This document shows positions 29,317 to 38,757 of a stretch of 46,675 nucleotides of DNA, in pieces. How positions within the stretch are numbered: the first letter of the stretch is position 1; each line of letters begins with the position of its first letter. Below the pieces are notes generated by a model. It did no database searches. It worked only from the letters and a program-made list of their open reading frames with translations, and was not told the origin of the DNA. Made by a program: the position numbers and the translations under genes. Source of the stretch: Acanthaster planci. Its lineage: Eukaryota; Echinodermata; Asteroidea; Valvatida; Acanthasteridae. The DNA lies in contig NW_019091371.1 in assembly GCF_001949145.1 (NCBI RefSeq), positions 750,753 through 797,427 of the forward strand, read 5' to 3'.

Positions 29317-29630
29317 CAGTTGTGCTCAAAAGTATTCATACCCTTTGGAAAATAGCTCACTTTTCTTAATTCTTCATTTGTAAAAGCTGTTGTGTTGGTA
29401 CTTCCACTATATCTTTTGTCTATTTGTTGCAATAAACAAACCCACATATATGTTGGCTAAACTTCATTTGCATAATAACAGATACGGCCCGGGTTTCTCT
29501 TTTGCTCCTGTTCAAAAGTTTTCATACCCCAGGTTTACATAGTCCATTGTCTTTTCTTAATAGTCAATAGCGTAGCCTTTAATCTTGATGACTTCCTCAA
29601 GACAGCTATGAATACTTTTGAGCACAACTG
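29317..29630 (-). mobile_element. Internally deleted Tc1-like transposon
   Basis: Perfect terminal inverted repeats CAGTTGTGCTCAAAAGTATT (left, 29317-29336; the right copy ends 29630) are flanked by TA. The minus strand just inside the right end encodes SCLEEVIKIKGYAIDY and a stop, which matches the C-terminal end of Tc1-family transposases. The rest of the transposase is missing, so one tip is fused almost directly to the last codons of the gene. An internal AAAACTTTTGAACAGG word is a further Tc1 trait. It is non-autonomous. Confidence 0.85.
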
Positions 29631-29759
29631 TATGACTACAGGTGCTGTGAAAGTTTGTTACGTACGCAGCATTCAACAATACATTAACAGCTGTGACACT
29701 ACTTAGAGAACTCCAAGTCACTACTCCGTGTCGATCGACCCAAATCCTGTGTCCATGTT

Positions 29760-30780
29760 GTCTCATTAGTAGACCTTAGCAAAGCTTTTGATTCTATTTG
29801 TCACGGCTTACTTGTATGAAAGTTTAGCAAACTTGTCCTGGAGCCACTTCATTGTGGATGTCAACTTTTACTGTTGGTCGTAAACAAAGGGTTGTTTTTT
29901 ATGGCTGTCATTTTGACTGGACCAGTGTTAAGTCTGGAGTGCCACAGGGTTCGGTTTTAGGGCCCCTTCTTTTTAACATTAATCATTTCCACTTACACTT
30001 AAAAACTTGCCTTGACATTATGCAAATGACACTTTTGTTTTTAAGCAGATTAGGTCCAGCGGTGACATTGCTCAGCTCCAAGAAGATCTTAACACCATCA
30101 GAGATTGGTCTGAAAGGAACTCTCTTGTCCTAAACATTAGTGTAAGTAGAGTTACGGCTATCATCAGGACCACGCAACAAACATGCTCACCAAGATCCGC
30201 TTTGGATAATCCAGGTCAACACTGAAATTGTTGGGCATTCATAACCAACACAATCGCTGTTGGGACATCACAGCTAAGGCCTGAAAGACCCTCGGTTTTA
30301 TGCGCCAAGTTATGGGTGATTGTAACGGAAAAGCTCTCCTTGCCTTGTACAAAGCAATTATTTTGCCAATTCTTGATTGTTGCTCCCCCGTCTAGTGCGT
30401 GTATAAAGTTATGAAACATTGACCAGCTTGAGAAAAGTTCAAAGGTATGCCACTCCGTCTCATCCTGCATCAGCGTAGACAGGAGCAATCGTAACCTGAA
30501 CGGCTCTGTGCTTAATTTATCCTCAATGTGTGCAAAGCAGAGAGTTCTGTTTAATTTAATGAAATTTGTTTCCAAGCAGCTTTGTCATATCAAGCTTGAA
30601 AATTGTTAGCCTCATGATTTCCTTAGTTATTACTACAGTAAACACCAGACATACAAGCTCCAGTTTAACCTTTCACCACTTGTATGCCCGCACCGATGTA
30701 TTTAAATATTCAATAGTCGGTTTGTTAGGAACTAGGAAATGGAGTTCCTACTCTGAATGTAGCTGACATGTTAACTTTTT
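29760..30780 (+). pseudogene. LINE reverse transcriptase fossil (CR1/Jockey-like)
   Basis: The region is a decayed ORF2 with several frameshifts and stops. In order it shows VDLSKAFDSICHGLL (RT block with catalytic Asp), SGVPQGSVLGPLLFNI (the RT block typical of non-LTR elements), YANDTLL at the position of the YADD box, DLNTIRDWSERNSLVLNIS, ALYKAIILPILDCCSPV, and IDQLEKVQRYA. The C-terminal ARTDVFKYSIVG comes next, followed by a decayed W-N-S-L-P-like end. The order and motifs are those of CR1/Jockey-type LINEs. The catalytic box reads AND rather than ADD, and the frame is broken, so it is dead. The 5' part is missing. Confidence 0.85.
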
Positions 30781-30801
30781 GCTCGTCACCCAGCACCCGA
30801 A

Positions 30802-30830
30802 CAGGGGTCGACAGATTTCGCGAATCGTGA
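30802..30830 (+). mobile_element. Possible hAT-type terminus before the gap
   Basis: CAGGGGTCGACA at 30802 matches the tip of the element at 20965 over its first 12 bases and is followed by different sequence. Any element would run into the assembly gap. I did not find its other end. Confidence 0.25.
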
Positions 30831-30947
30831 TTGGCCAACGCGTGAACTCTTGGAGGCGCATAATTTGTGAATCTCCCGTACTTTTTGGTCTTTCTTCTAT
30901 CATAAGTAGCCTTAAAGGGTGCAGACCACTAATTCAAGTGAGAATTT

Positions 30948-31269
30948 NNNNNNNNNNNNNNNNNNNNNNNNNNNNNNNNNNNNNNNNNNNNNNNNNNNNN
31001 NNNNNNNNNNNNNNNNNNNNNNNNNNNNNNNNNNNNNNNNNNNNNNNNNNNNNNNNNNNNNNNNNNNNNNNNNNNNNNNNNNNNNNNNNNNNNNNNNNNN
31101 NNNNNNNNNNNNNNNNNNNNNNNNNNNNNNNNNNNNNNNNNNNNNNNNNNNNNNNNNNNNNNNNNNNNNNNNNNNNNNNNNNNNNNNNNNNNNNNNNNNN
31201 NNNNNNNNNNNNNNNNNNNNNNNNNNNNNNNNNNNNNNNNNNNNNNNNNNNNNNNNNNNNNNNNNNNNN
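30948..31269. other. Assembly gap
   Basis: There are 322 N characters. Any open frame crossing them is meaningless. Repeats on both sides probably caused the gap. Confidence 1.
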
Positions 31270-31404
31270 ACCCTTCACTGTCTTTTTCTGAGTCCTGTCT
31301 GTGCATTTATATATATCTTTTATAGTTGTTCCGCTGAGGAACAGAACAGGTGTTGAGTGCGCTTTGACTCGGGCGCTCAACAGTGTTTAATTAGCGCGCG
31401 GGAA

Positions 31405-31690
31405 ACAATTCGTTATAACCTTATTTCAAATTATTAAATCGTTATTTCAAATTCCTAACTGTCTGCGGCTGGGTTATCAGCGCATATATACGTAATGTCT
31501 AGCCGCAGCCACTGATTTTGGACAGGGCATTAAGTACGTGGGAGTGATATCACGTTGCAGACGTAGTTTGGCTTAGTAGTTCGTCATAGTAATTCATTAT
31601 TACGGATTAGTAATTCGTTTTTACGGATCAACAGTCCGTAAACGAATAAGTAATTTGACATAACAAATTAGCAATTCGTAACGACGAATC
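31405..31690. repeat. Short-word repeat region with TAATTCGT / ACGAATTA words
   Basis: Words such as TAATTCGTT, ATTACGGATTAG and AACGAATAAG recur many times. A hairpin lies at 31609-31627 with 31635-31655 (arms around TTTTTACGGA and TCCGTAAACG). The same words appear at 46508-46572 near the window end. It is a low-complexity or satellite-like repeat. Confidence 0.6.
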
Positions 31691-32122
31691 AGTTTCCCAC
31701 TAAACATTTTATTTCATTCGTACAATTGGGCTTTCGCAGGTTCAAAATTTGAACCTGAAATCATACAAATTGACCAGTTTCTTCGTGGATTTACACAGAC
31801 ATAATAAACCCATATTGCTTGCATAGGTGTGATTTTGAAACGTATGGTCAAACAATGGGCTAAACGATGGCTGGCAGCGCGTCCAGTGCGCATTACGCAC
31901 AATACAGTTACATTGCCTGCATTTGTTTACATGTGCTCCCAAAATAGGTTCACTTTTTTACTCCTCGGTACTACTATCTCTCCTTTTCAAATGTTGCACC
32001 GAATCATTTTGAACCTGTTTTGGCCAGATTAAAGTTAAAAAAATTACAATCAAATATGGCTTCATAGATTTTTATGGCTGGAATTCTTCAACTGTGTGTA
32101 AAGTGCCTATACCTGGGGGTTA

Positions 32123-32204
32123 ATTTGCCCGTAGTTTTGATTTTAGTCACACTGATCACGAAATGTTCATGTAGTTTTGAATGCGATCAGGTGATCTATG
32201 CGTT
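32123..32204 (+). repeat. Diverged direct repeat, copy 1
   Basis: ATTTGCCCGTAGTTTTGATT, CACTGATCACGAA and CATGTAGTTT match 33230-33311 in order. The copies lie about 1.1 kb apart in the same orientation, so they could be the ends of one insertion or two copies of a repeat. Confidence 0.65.
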
Positions 32205-32345
32205 TTTATGCGGTAAATTTCCCATCCGTTCTGAATCGAAGTGCATCCTCACCGGCGAAAGAAAGACAGACTGGTACGAAGTTTTCCAGCCGGGTTCTTT
32301 CACGCGATTGGCGTACATCCGAAGACCATACATTCCAGAATAAAT

Positions 32346-33000
32346 TCGTTGCACGTACTCAGCGTGCCCCGCGTCGAACGTGCTTAAACTTGCGCGTACG
32401 CAGTGAGTTCGTTCCAAAGGATTGTCAATTTCATTTAAAAACACGCCCTCTTTTGTTACTGCTCAGAGTGGACACAGAGGGGTGAATTTGCCTAGTCGCT
32501 TGTCGACCAGCGCTCGAACGCTGGGAAGGGTAGTCTTGGTCTCAAGACGTTAGTGCTAGATAGCGGACACCGTGCATAGTGCCCCCCAACGACTCACAAT
32601 TAGACTGTGCACCAGTGAGAGTAAGTAAAATCTAGGTGTGCGAGGGCGCTCTTCAACAGAGAAATAAAACAACCATCGATCACTGACGTCTTTGGCCAAG
32701 ATTATGGGAAGGGCTGATGGTCTTGCACGGGGTCAGAGTTAACAGCGCGCAGAGCATTGTGAGTACATTTCTGTCAGGCGCGCGAGCTCGCTCAGTGCGT
32801 TATACACAAGCTGTGGTTATTAATTCGCTTTTTTCTTCCTCATTGCTGAAAATATTCCCACTACACTTTATTCGTTCATCCGATATTGCTCAAGTTAACC
32901 AATGATTGAAATATAGGCCTATCGCCAAATGACGCTTCGCTAACAAGAAGTGATAACCTCGCCGTCCCAGGTCTTGCATAATGTAGCCACAGTGCATATA
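32346..33000. other. CpG-rich sequence without recognised gene
   Basis: This is dense CpG sequence with GCGCG words. A stretch near 32350-32400 (GTACTCAGCGTGCCCCGC) is echoed in inverted form near 41600-41640. No protein or RNA gene was recognised. Confidence 0.4.
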
Positions 33001-33083
33001 AGTGTGTATTTGCCTGCAACTGGGGACCCCCTATTGTTCCTCTTTTGTTTGTACTTCAACTTTTTTAGAAGACCACCCATATG
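33000..33083 (+). repeat. 84-bp duplicated segment, copy B
   Basis: This is the near-identical copy of 26851-26934. Just downstream (33090-33160) further GGGGACC / GGTCCCC words occur, including GTCGGGGACCTTATTGTCC and CAGGGTCCCCAATTGA. The segment may therefore belong to a larger GGGGACC-rich repeat. Confidence 0.9.
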
Positions 33084-33229
33084 TTTTGTACATAGTTGTC
33101 AATCGGGGGCCCTCTGTCAGTCGGGGACCTTATTGTCCTCAATTGTTCAGGGTCCCCAATTGAATGCAGAAACAAACTCAAAGCCACCAGCCCTTCCCAG
33201 CGCCTGTTCGGCCGCCGGTAACGAGCGAA

Positions 33230-33311
33230 ATTTGCCCATAGTTTTGATTTTAGTCGGGCGCCGCACTGATCACGAATTGATCATGTAGTTTGAATATAAT
33301 CTGGTGCGTTA
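33230..33311 (+). repeat. Diverged direct repeat, copy 2
   Basis: This is the relative of 32123-32204. It has a short insertion (GGGCGCCG region) before CACTGATCACGAA. Confidence 0.65.
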
Positions 33312-33689
33312 TATAATGTGGCTATATGTCTGTAGATTTACATTACACTACTAGCGCCCTGACTTGTCTGGAAAAGCTTAGTCAATTTTCAATGTATGAA
33401 AAAGTGCATTTTACAGTTCACTTAACGCCGAAAAGATTTAAAACAGTTTTCACAAATGAAGAAGACTTGAACATGCACAAAATATAATTCTACGAAACTT
33501 CATTGCATTGTTCCTTAAAAAAACTAGTATTGTTCAATTATGCAGTGAAGATCATACTTTTGGACTGAATAGTTTTCTCACTGCATATAATTGTATGGTA
33601 ATAATCCTTAATTTATAACGTGGTTTTTCACAAGATGCAAGACCAAGAAAAACTCCAGAAGACTGATTATAAATTTAACGGAGGGGAGG

Positions 33690-34130
33690 TTTTCAGTTTA
33701 CCTTTAAAATTGTCAAAACTAATAATGTTGTGAACGTTCTGTGGTAGAGAATTCCAGCGTCAGGGAACAGAAATTAAAAAAAGCCCCCTCCCAAGCTCTT
33801 TTGAATGTGCCAGGAAGATGTTGCTGGAGCGGAGGCCAACACGGCTTGTTTGGTGAGGTGGAGAGACTGAATAGGTAGGCTACTGCAGTGTTGCGTTGTG
33901 CTTTGTGCATGAGGACGACAGTGTTCTGACGTTGATTCGTTTTTGAACAGGCAACCAGTGTAATTGATCTGGATTTTATTAGTGTGGTACGAACAGCATT
34001 ATTTGAGGTTGGTATCGTGTAAAACGAACAGCGTTATTCTGAAGCCGTTGGAGTCGAAGGACAGTTGCAGTAGTTGAGTGTAGGGCAGCACTAGTGTTCG
34101 AACAGCATCACGACGTGTTTGGTTCAATGT
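33690..34130 (-). pseudogene. LINE 3' fossil (CR1/L2-like), minus strand
   Basis: Read on the minus strand from 34130 down, broken frames give HWLPVQKRINVRT, then words comparable to the Y-KAL--LAP-YL segment, then RWNSLPQNVHNIISFDNFKG and KLKT. HWLPV--RI and RLWNSLP--V----S-D-FK--LK are the standard C-terminal motifs after the reverse transcriptase in CR1/L2-type LINEs. Frameshifts and stops make it a pseudogene. It is 5' truncated near 34130, as usual for LINE insertions. Confidence 0.8.
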
Positions 34131-34143
34131 AAGTTACGATTTT

Positions 34144-34581
34144 TTGACATGTCCCTCATGTGGCAGTCGACAGATTTGCTTATATTGGCGACCTGATCCG
34201 AATTGTCATAGAACTGTCGAAAACGATACCCAGATGACGGACTCTCGGAGAGGGTTTGATTCAGGGTGCATGATGCATCAGGTAGGCCTACCAGTGGTGC
34301 GAAGAACACTGTCCCTTCCTTCTTTTAACAATACCAGTCCTGCACACGACGATAAGCGAATCGTATCACAAAGTGAAACTCTAGAAAAAAGTGTTTGGCA
34401 CTACAGGTGGAGCGCGTCCCCCGTTGAGGTGGTAGATTGGGGTGCAAGTACCGTCCCGTACCGGGCAGAGATTCCCTTCGAGCAACAGTACACACCTCTC
34501 CAAAGGCATGGTCGACTTCAGTCATTGGTGTCGGAGGAATGTAGTAGAAGGTGCGACCACACAGTTAGAAGTGGATACAAA
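34144..34581 (+). other. Candidate exon of an unknown gene
   Basis: An open frame of 146 codons runs from ATG 34144 to a strong donor-like site, TACAAAG|GTAAGTGCG, at 34581/34582. The frame stays open past the donor to 34656. The peptide begins MTCPSCGSRQICLYWRPDPN and has no family that I know. The sequence is CpG-rich and begins right beside the truncated LINE end. It could be a first exon or chance. Confidence 0.25.
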
Positions 34582-34656
34582 GGTAAGTGCGTGTACACGA
34601 ATGCAGTGTTTAGACGGCTTGTTACGTTTCCATACTGGCCCAAAATTCACAATTAA

Positions 34657-35626
34657 TGTTGCAAACTGTGACATGTTACCGACGACATTATCATTAACAT
34701 TATTTAATTTTCCCGACAATATGCCTTAAAATGTAAGTGTATTAATTCAGGCATGTCCAGCCAGTCTGAGAGAGATCGCGGGCGATGGTGTTGACCTCAG
34801 AAATGGTACAAATGATACAACTGCACAAAACGTAAGACCTATCACCTTAACCTCAACCTCTTTTGAGAGATGGGATACCTTTGGGTCCTCGTTGCGGCGT
34901 TATATCAAATTTGCTTTTGTGACATGGTCATGTACGCGCCTATTGACATTAATACCAACTCAACAAATCGACAGTGATTGTCTGTTCCCTACAGTATTCA
35001 AGTATGGCAACCGGATTCCCTGAACGCACTCTTTACGAGTCGTGACTCTTGAGAAATCCCCTTTAGCCTTACTTCTTTTTTTTAGTCTTCCGTAGATGAA
35101 CGTGACCTCCAGTGAGCTATAGGTTCATGGCCTCATTTGCAAAGCGCTGTCAATGTTGTTTAGACTGTACCAGCACGCGCTTGCGTCGGATGTGTTATGA
35201 AGAAAAGTGCACAGTTTCACGAGTTCTCTGTATCCACGTTTGTTTTGTTTTGCATAAAGAAGTCTTCTTGATCTGATCCGAGCGCCAGGAACCATTCATT
35301 TCATTTGGTCCCATTTTAGTTTTCAGAAGTATAGGAACTTTATTTCTTTAAAGGATATAAAGTTAAAATCGGGTCAAACCTTAGGAAGGACACAGAGAGA
35401 ATGAAGCTAATTTTCAATGGGCACATAGTAAATGCTTAGACAGCATGAACAAGCGCTTCAGTTGGTCTTATTTTTTTTAATGATGTTCTGATATGCACAG
35501 CAATTGTGATTTGACAAACTGTGATTTGTAATCTGATTTCGTTAATAATTACAAGGCAAACATTAATTGCTTGTCTACAAATAGTTTAGTGCATAGTTAT
35601 TGTGAGCCCAGAATTTAGTTACTCAA
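34657..35626. other. No recognised feature
   Basis: This is AT-rich and CpG-containing sequence with short open frames only. I see no repeat or gene that I can support. Confidence 0.4.
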
Positions 35627-35821
35627 AACATTTCTAACAAAGGGATTGCTGCCTGCTTATTGCTTTGCACATACAACAATGAATCATTAAGAACATTTCT
35701 AACAAAACCAATTGATGCTTGCTTATTGCTTTTCACATACAGCAATGAATCATTAAGAACATTTCTAACAAAACAAATTGATGCTTGCTTATTGCTATGC
35801 ACATGCAACAATGAATCATTA
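35627..35821. repeat. Three-copy 65-66 bp tandem repeat
   Basis: The unit starts AACATTTCTAACAAA, includes GCTTGCTTATTGCTTT and ends CAATGAATCATTAA. Copies begin near 35627, 35692 and 35758. Because 66 is a multiple of three, the minus strand stays open across copies and reads as repeats of a 22-residue unit containing NDSLLYVQSNKQA. The open frame is probably a by-product of the period. Confidence 0.85.
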
Positions 35822-36685
35822 TAGAAGAGCAGAATGTAGTCCAGCAACGTCTACATTTGGATTTTTGTGTACAAACAAATGATGTAACATTGAGGCTTTC
35901 TTCCTGAGATGACATCACAGTTTTGCTCAAAAGCATCGAAACCAAAAAAGGCAGCAAAATACCCTTTAGAACATTTCAATGAAAGTTTAAAATTTAACTG
36001 AAACACAAAGGTGCATGTTGAAGGTTTGTATTAAACCAAATGGATTGCAGCTACCCTTTAAACGAATCTCAAAATATACCCGCACATTTTCACATAACTG
36101 TGCATAATAATACACAAACAACAGACCAGGCTAGGGACGATCAGTTATTAGTAGATACAAACAGACGACAAAGTACACGTTGCAAACATGTACATTTACC
36201 TTTATTTCCCACTGTAGTATTTCATGTCAAAATTGGAGATTGTTGGATACACTAAGATGTCACACTCTTGGAGAGTCAGTGAAAAGTACTGTAGGCCTAC
36301 TGTATGACAACAGCAAAACATATGCCAGAACTGAACTGCAACTATATTAAATGTTAGGCGGCTACTTTGCTATATCACAGAGTTTAAATATTTTGGTAAA
36401 TGCTTTAAAGGTTGAAACCCGATTCAGTGCAAACGTTCACAGCAACTGTCTTTAACGTGCATAGATTAAATATTGTGCATTCCCTTAAACCAATCCTTCC
36501 AAAGATTCACGTCATCCGTCTAAATGTGTGTCATAGTAACAATAACAACATTGTCTGTGTAGGACAACCAGTGTATGATGTAATCTGTATGTATTGGGCT
36601 ATAGTGCCAACATCAAGGTGGGACGGCCCAATTCATCTATCATAATTTATACGCTAACATGATGCCGGGACACACAAAAACTTTG

Positions 36686-36728
36686 TCAAGTACATTTCTG
36701 CGCTTTGGTTTCATACACGTACCAGATA
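36686..36728 (+). repeat. 43-bp perfect direct repeat, copy 1
   Basis: TCAAGTACATTTCTGCGCTT through ACGTACCAGATA is repeated without change at 36808-36850, 122 bases later. Confidence 0.95.
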
Positions 36729-36807
36729 TCTTTTAGGCATTCTCCTCTCCCTCATTTAACTGAAACAGTCCGGCAATTTTTTCAGCATGTTTATTTTTAT
36801 GTCTATT

Positions 36808-36850
36808 TCAAGTACATTTCTGCGCTTTGGTTTCATACACGTACCAGATA
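36808..36850 (+). repeat. 43-bp perfect direct repeat, copy 2
   Basis: This is the exact copy of 36686-36728. The 79 bases between the copies are unrelated to the unit. Confidence 0.95.
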
Positions 36851-36983
36851 ATTTTTGCACGTGTGCTTGATGTTTTGGCGTGCGCACGGGTAAGAAATAC
36901 TAGAAAAGATTTTGAGCCCTGTTCAACTTTGCCGACCGTCTGTGTCAAGTCGCTGAGTAGACCCATACCACTGATCTCTATTA

Positions 36984-38525
36984 TACAGACTGGATAGGAC
37001 ATTTTGTGCACAAACAATGCTAATGCATGTTTGTGTACAAAATGCGCGGCCGAACAATGGCGGCGCTTCAGGAGAGTAATGTGATGCTGTATGCTGTGCA
37101 TTTCTAGTCAAATAACCTTTTTCTCATGGGATGATGGCTAAGCTGGGCCTCGGCCTCCCTCCCGAAAACAAGCCAAAAATAAACAGAAAATGCAAAAACA
37201 TCATTTCCGGAAATAACTGACCTTTTTCCAACTAACCCACTCGAAAGTGATAATGTTAACCTGTTTTTGTGTGTGTTTGTTTTTAATTCATTTTTTACAC
37301 CTATTTTCTACGGTCTCGCTTTAGCAATATTTTCACTTTGTGTCGGTTCAATCGTGATTTTTTCAGTGTGTAAAACTTTGAGAATTCCACCAGGACATGC
37401 AATAGTTTTTGCCAGTAAATATGATGTCCAAACGGTCCATGTGTTTTTCCGTCTGGTTTCGATGAGCCAACAATAAAAAAAAAATCTATAAAATGATTTT
37501 AATTTTACACACTCTCAGGAAAAATTGAACTAAATAAAATTCATTCATATATTGAGTAAATTTTATCGAAAACCGACATGCGGCATACCGAAGTGTGAGA
37601 TACTTTTTTGTGAACACAAATGGAGCACAGCTTTAAATGAGCGACCAAACTAACTTACTGCCGTTTTTAAAACAGACACTTAATCAGCTTAAAAAGTTGA
37701 GTTCACAATCTGACTTAAACATTTATATGTAACAACTACTTTCCGGCATAAAAAAGTCAGTTTTAATTGAAAACGAATAATTTTGTTATGTAGACAAAGT
37801 TTCTTTCATTGCGTTGAAGGCTTTGAATTTCCTTGTTTGTAACTTTATTTAACAGAAACGTCAGCACTCTGCTTCTCACTTTGGTTTCATCTCTGCCCCG
37901 AAGAAGAATTCTGTCACTCATGTTACGTTGTCTTTTACACGATTTGGGTTCAATGCATCTGCATATCCGACGAACACAAATCATGGCTTTCTTGGAGATT
38001 TTTCTGGTGAAATCTGGGGAAAATAAACGACAAATTAGTCATTCAGTTTTTGAAACCACTTTTGCCAATGAGTAACATTTCAGACTGTCCCAACTTCGAG
38101 ATAGTGAAGTTTCATATACAAAGCCTGACAGGCTAGATAGACTGTCATAAATTTCTTACTAAGCTTATTAGGCTTAAAGGTGAGCATTATAAAGTACAAC
38201 TTGAGAAACTTTCTGAAACTAAAAAAAGTACGACTCACGTTTTCTTCTGTTCCTTCTTCCAAACTTGACGTTGATCTCCGGTATTTCACTGATGCACACA
38301 CCTCAACCATTATTCTTTCCAAATTTATCCATTCCAAGTGCAGAATTCAGTTTATCTTTTAAATCTGAGGATTGAAACACAAAAACCTCAACTGGATTTT
38401 TTGAAAAACTCCATTTAAAAGTAGGGCCTACACGTCTCGAAATTCGCAACGCTCGTTATTTACCCTCCTGAAAATACGCGCATACGCGGGACGTGTTTTG
38501 GACGCGATGTCCTATCCAGTCTATA
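36984..38525. mobile_element. Putative 1.5 kb inverted-repeat-bounded element
   Basis: AGACTGGATAGGACAT at 36987-37002 is repeated in inverted orientation at 38507-38522, and the match extends in part on both sides (TATACAG against TATAG). Just inside the left end is a hairpin, 37001-37016 with 37028-37043 (one mismatch). The inside contains possible spliced minus-strand coding sequence, listed separately. No target duplication is certain, so this could also be two copies of a short repeat. Confidence 0.5.
37763..38337 (-). other. Possible two-exon minus-strand coding remnant
   Basis: On the minus strand, an open stretch from 38337 encodes RIMVEVCASVKYRRSTSSLE and ends at a donor-like AAC|GTGAGT near 38239. 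A good acceptor, TTATTTTCCCCAG, follows near 38015. It leads into an open stretch to a stop at 37763 containing MICVRRICRCIEPKSCKRQR and RGRDETKVRSRVLTFLLNKV. The phases of these two sites do not agree as I read them. The product is very basic in its second half. The family is unknown. Confidence 0.25.
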
Positions 38526-38620
38526 CAATGGAAATATGGAAGGGCTGCGTAGCACCGTGATCAGAATATCGACAAGAATATAAAATTAAATCTGTGCTCT
38601 GAAATATATAATGGAGATCA

Positions 38621-38757
38621 ATAGAGTACCGAAGTGAATACGTCACGCGCACAGTTAGTGTGTTAAGTTAAAGGCATTAGCGCGAGAACCAGCGCGTGAA
38701 CCAATCGTTTGCAATGCACTTTCGGGTTCACAGTGACGTCACACTTCGATACTCTAT
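38621..38757. repeat. Short inverted repeat ending in CRE-like GTGACGTCAC
   Basis: ATAGAGTACCGAAGTG at 38621 is matched in inverted form by CACTTCGATACTCTAT ending at 38757. Arms are about 25 bp and the spacer is about 87 bp. The right arm contains the palindrome GTGACGTCAC (38733-38742), a full cAMP-response-element core. It may be a small MITE. Confidence 0.6.

Noticed and set aside
30779-31380. Long open frames across 30948-31269
   Set aside because: They consist of N characters from the assembly gap.
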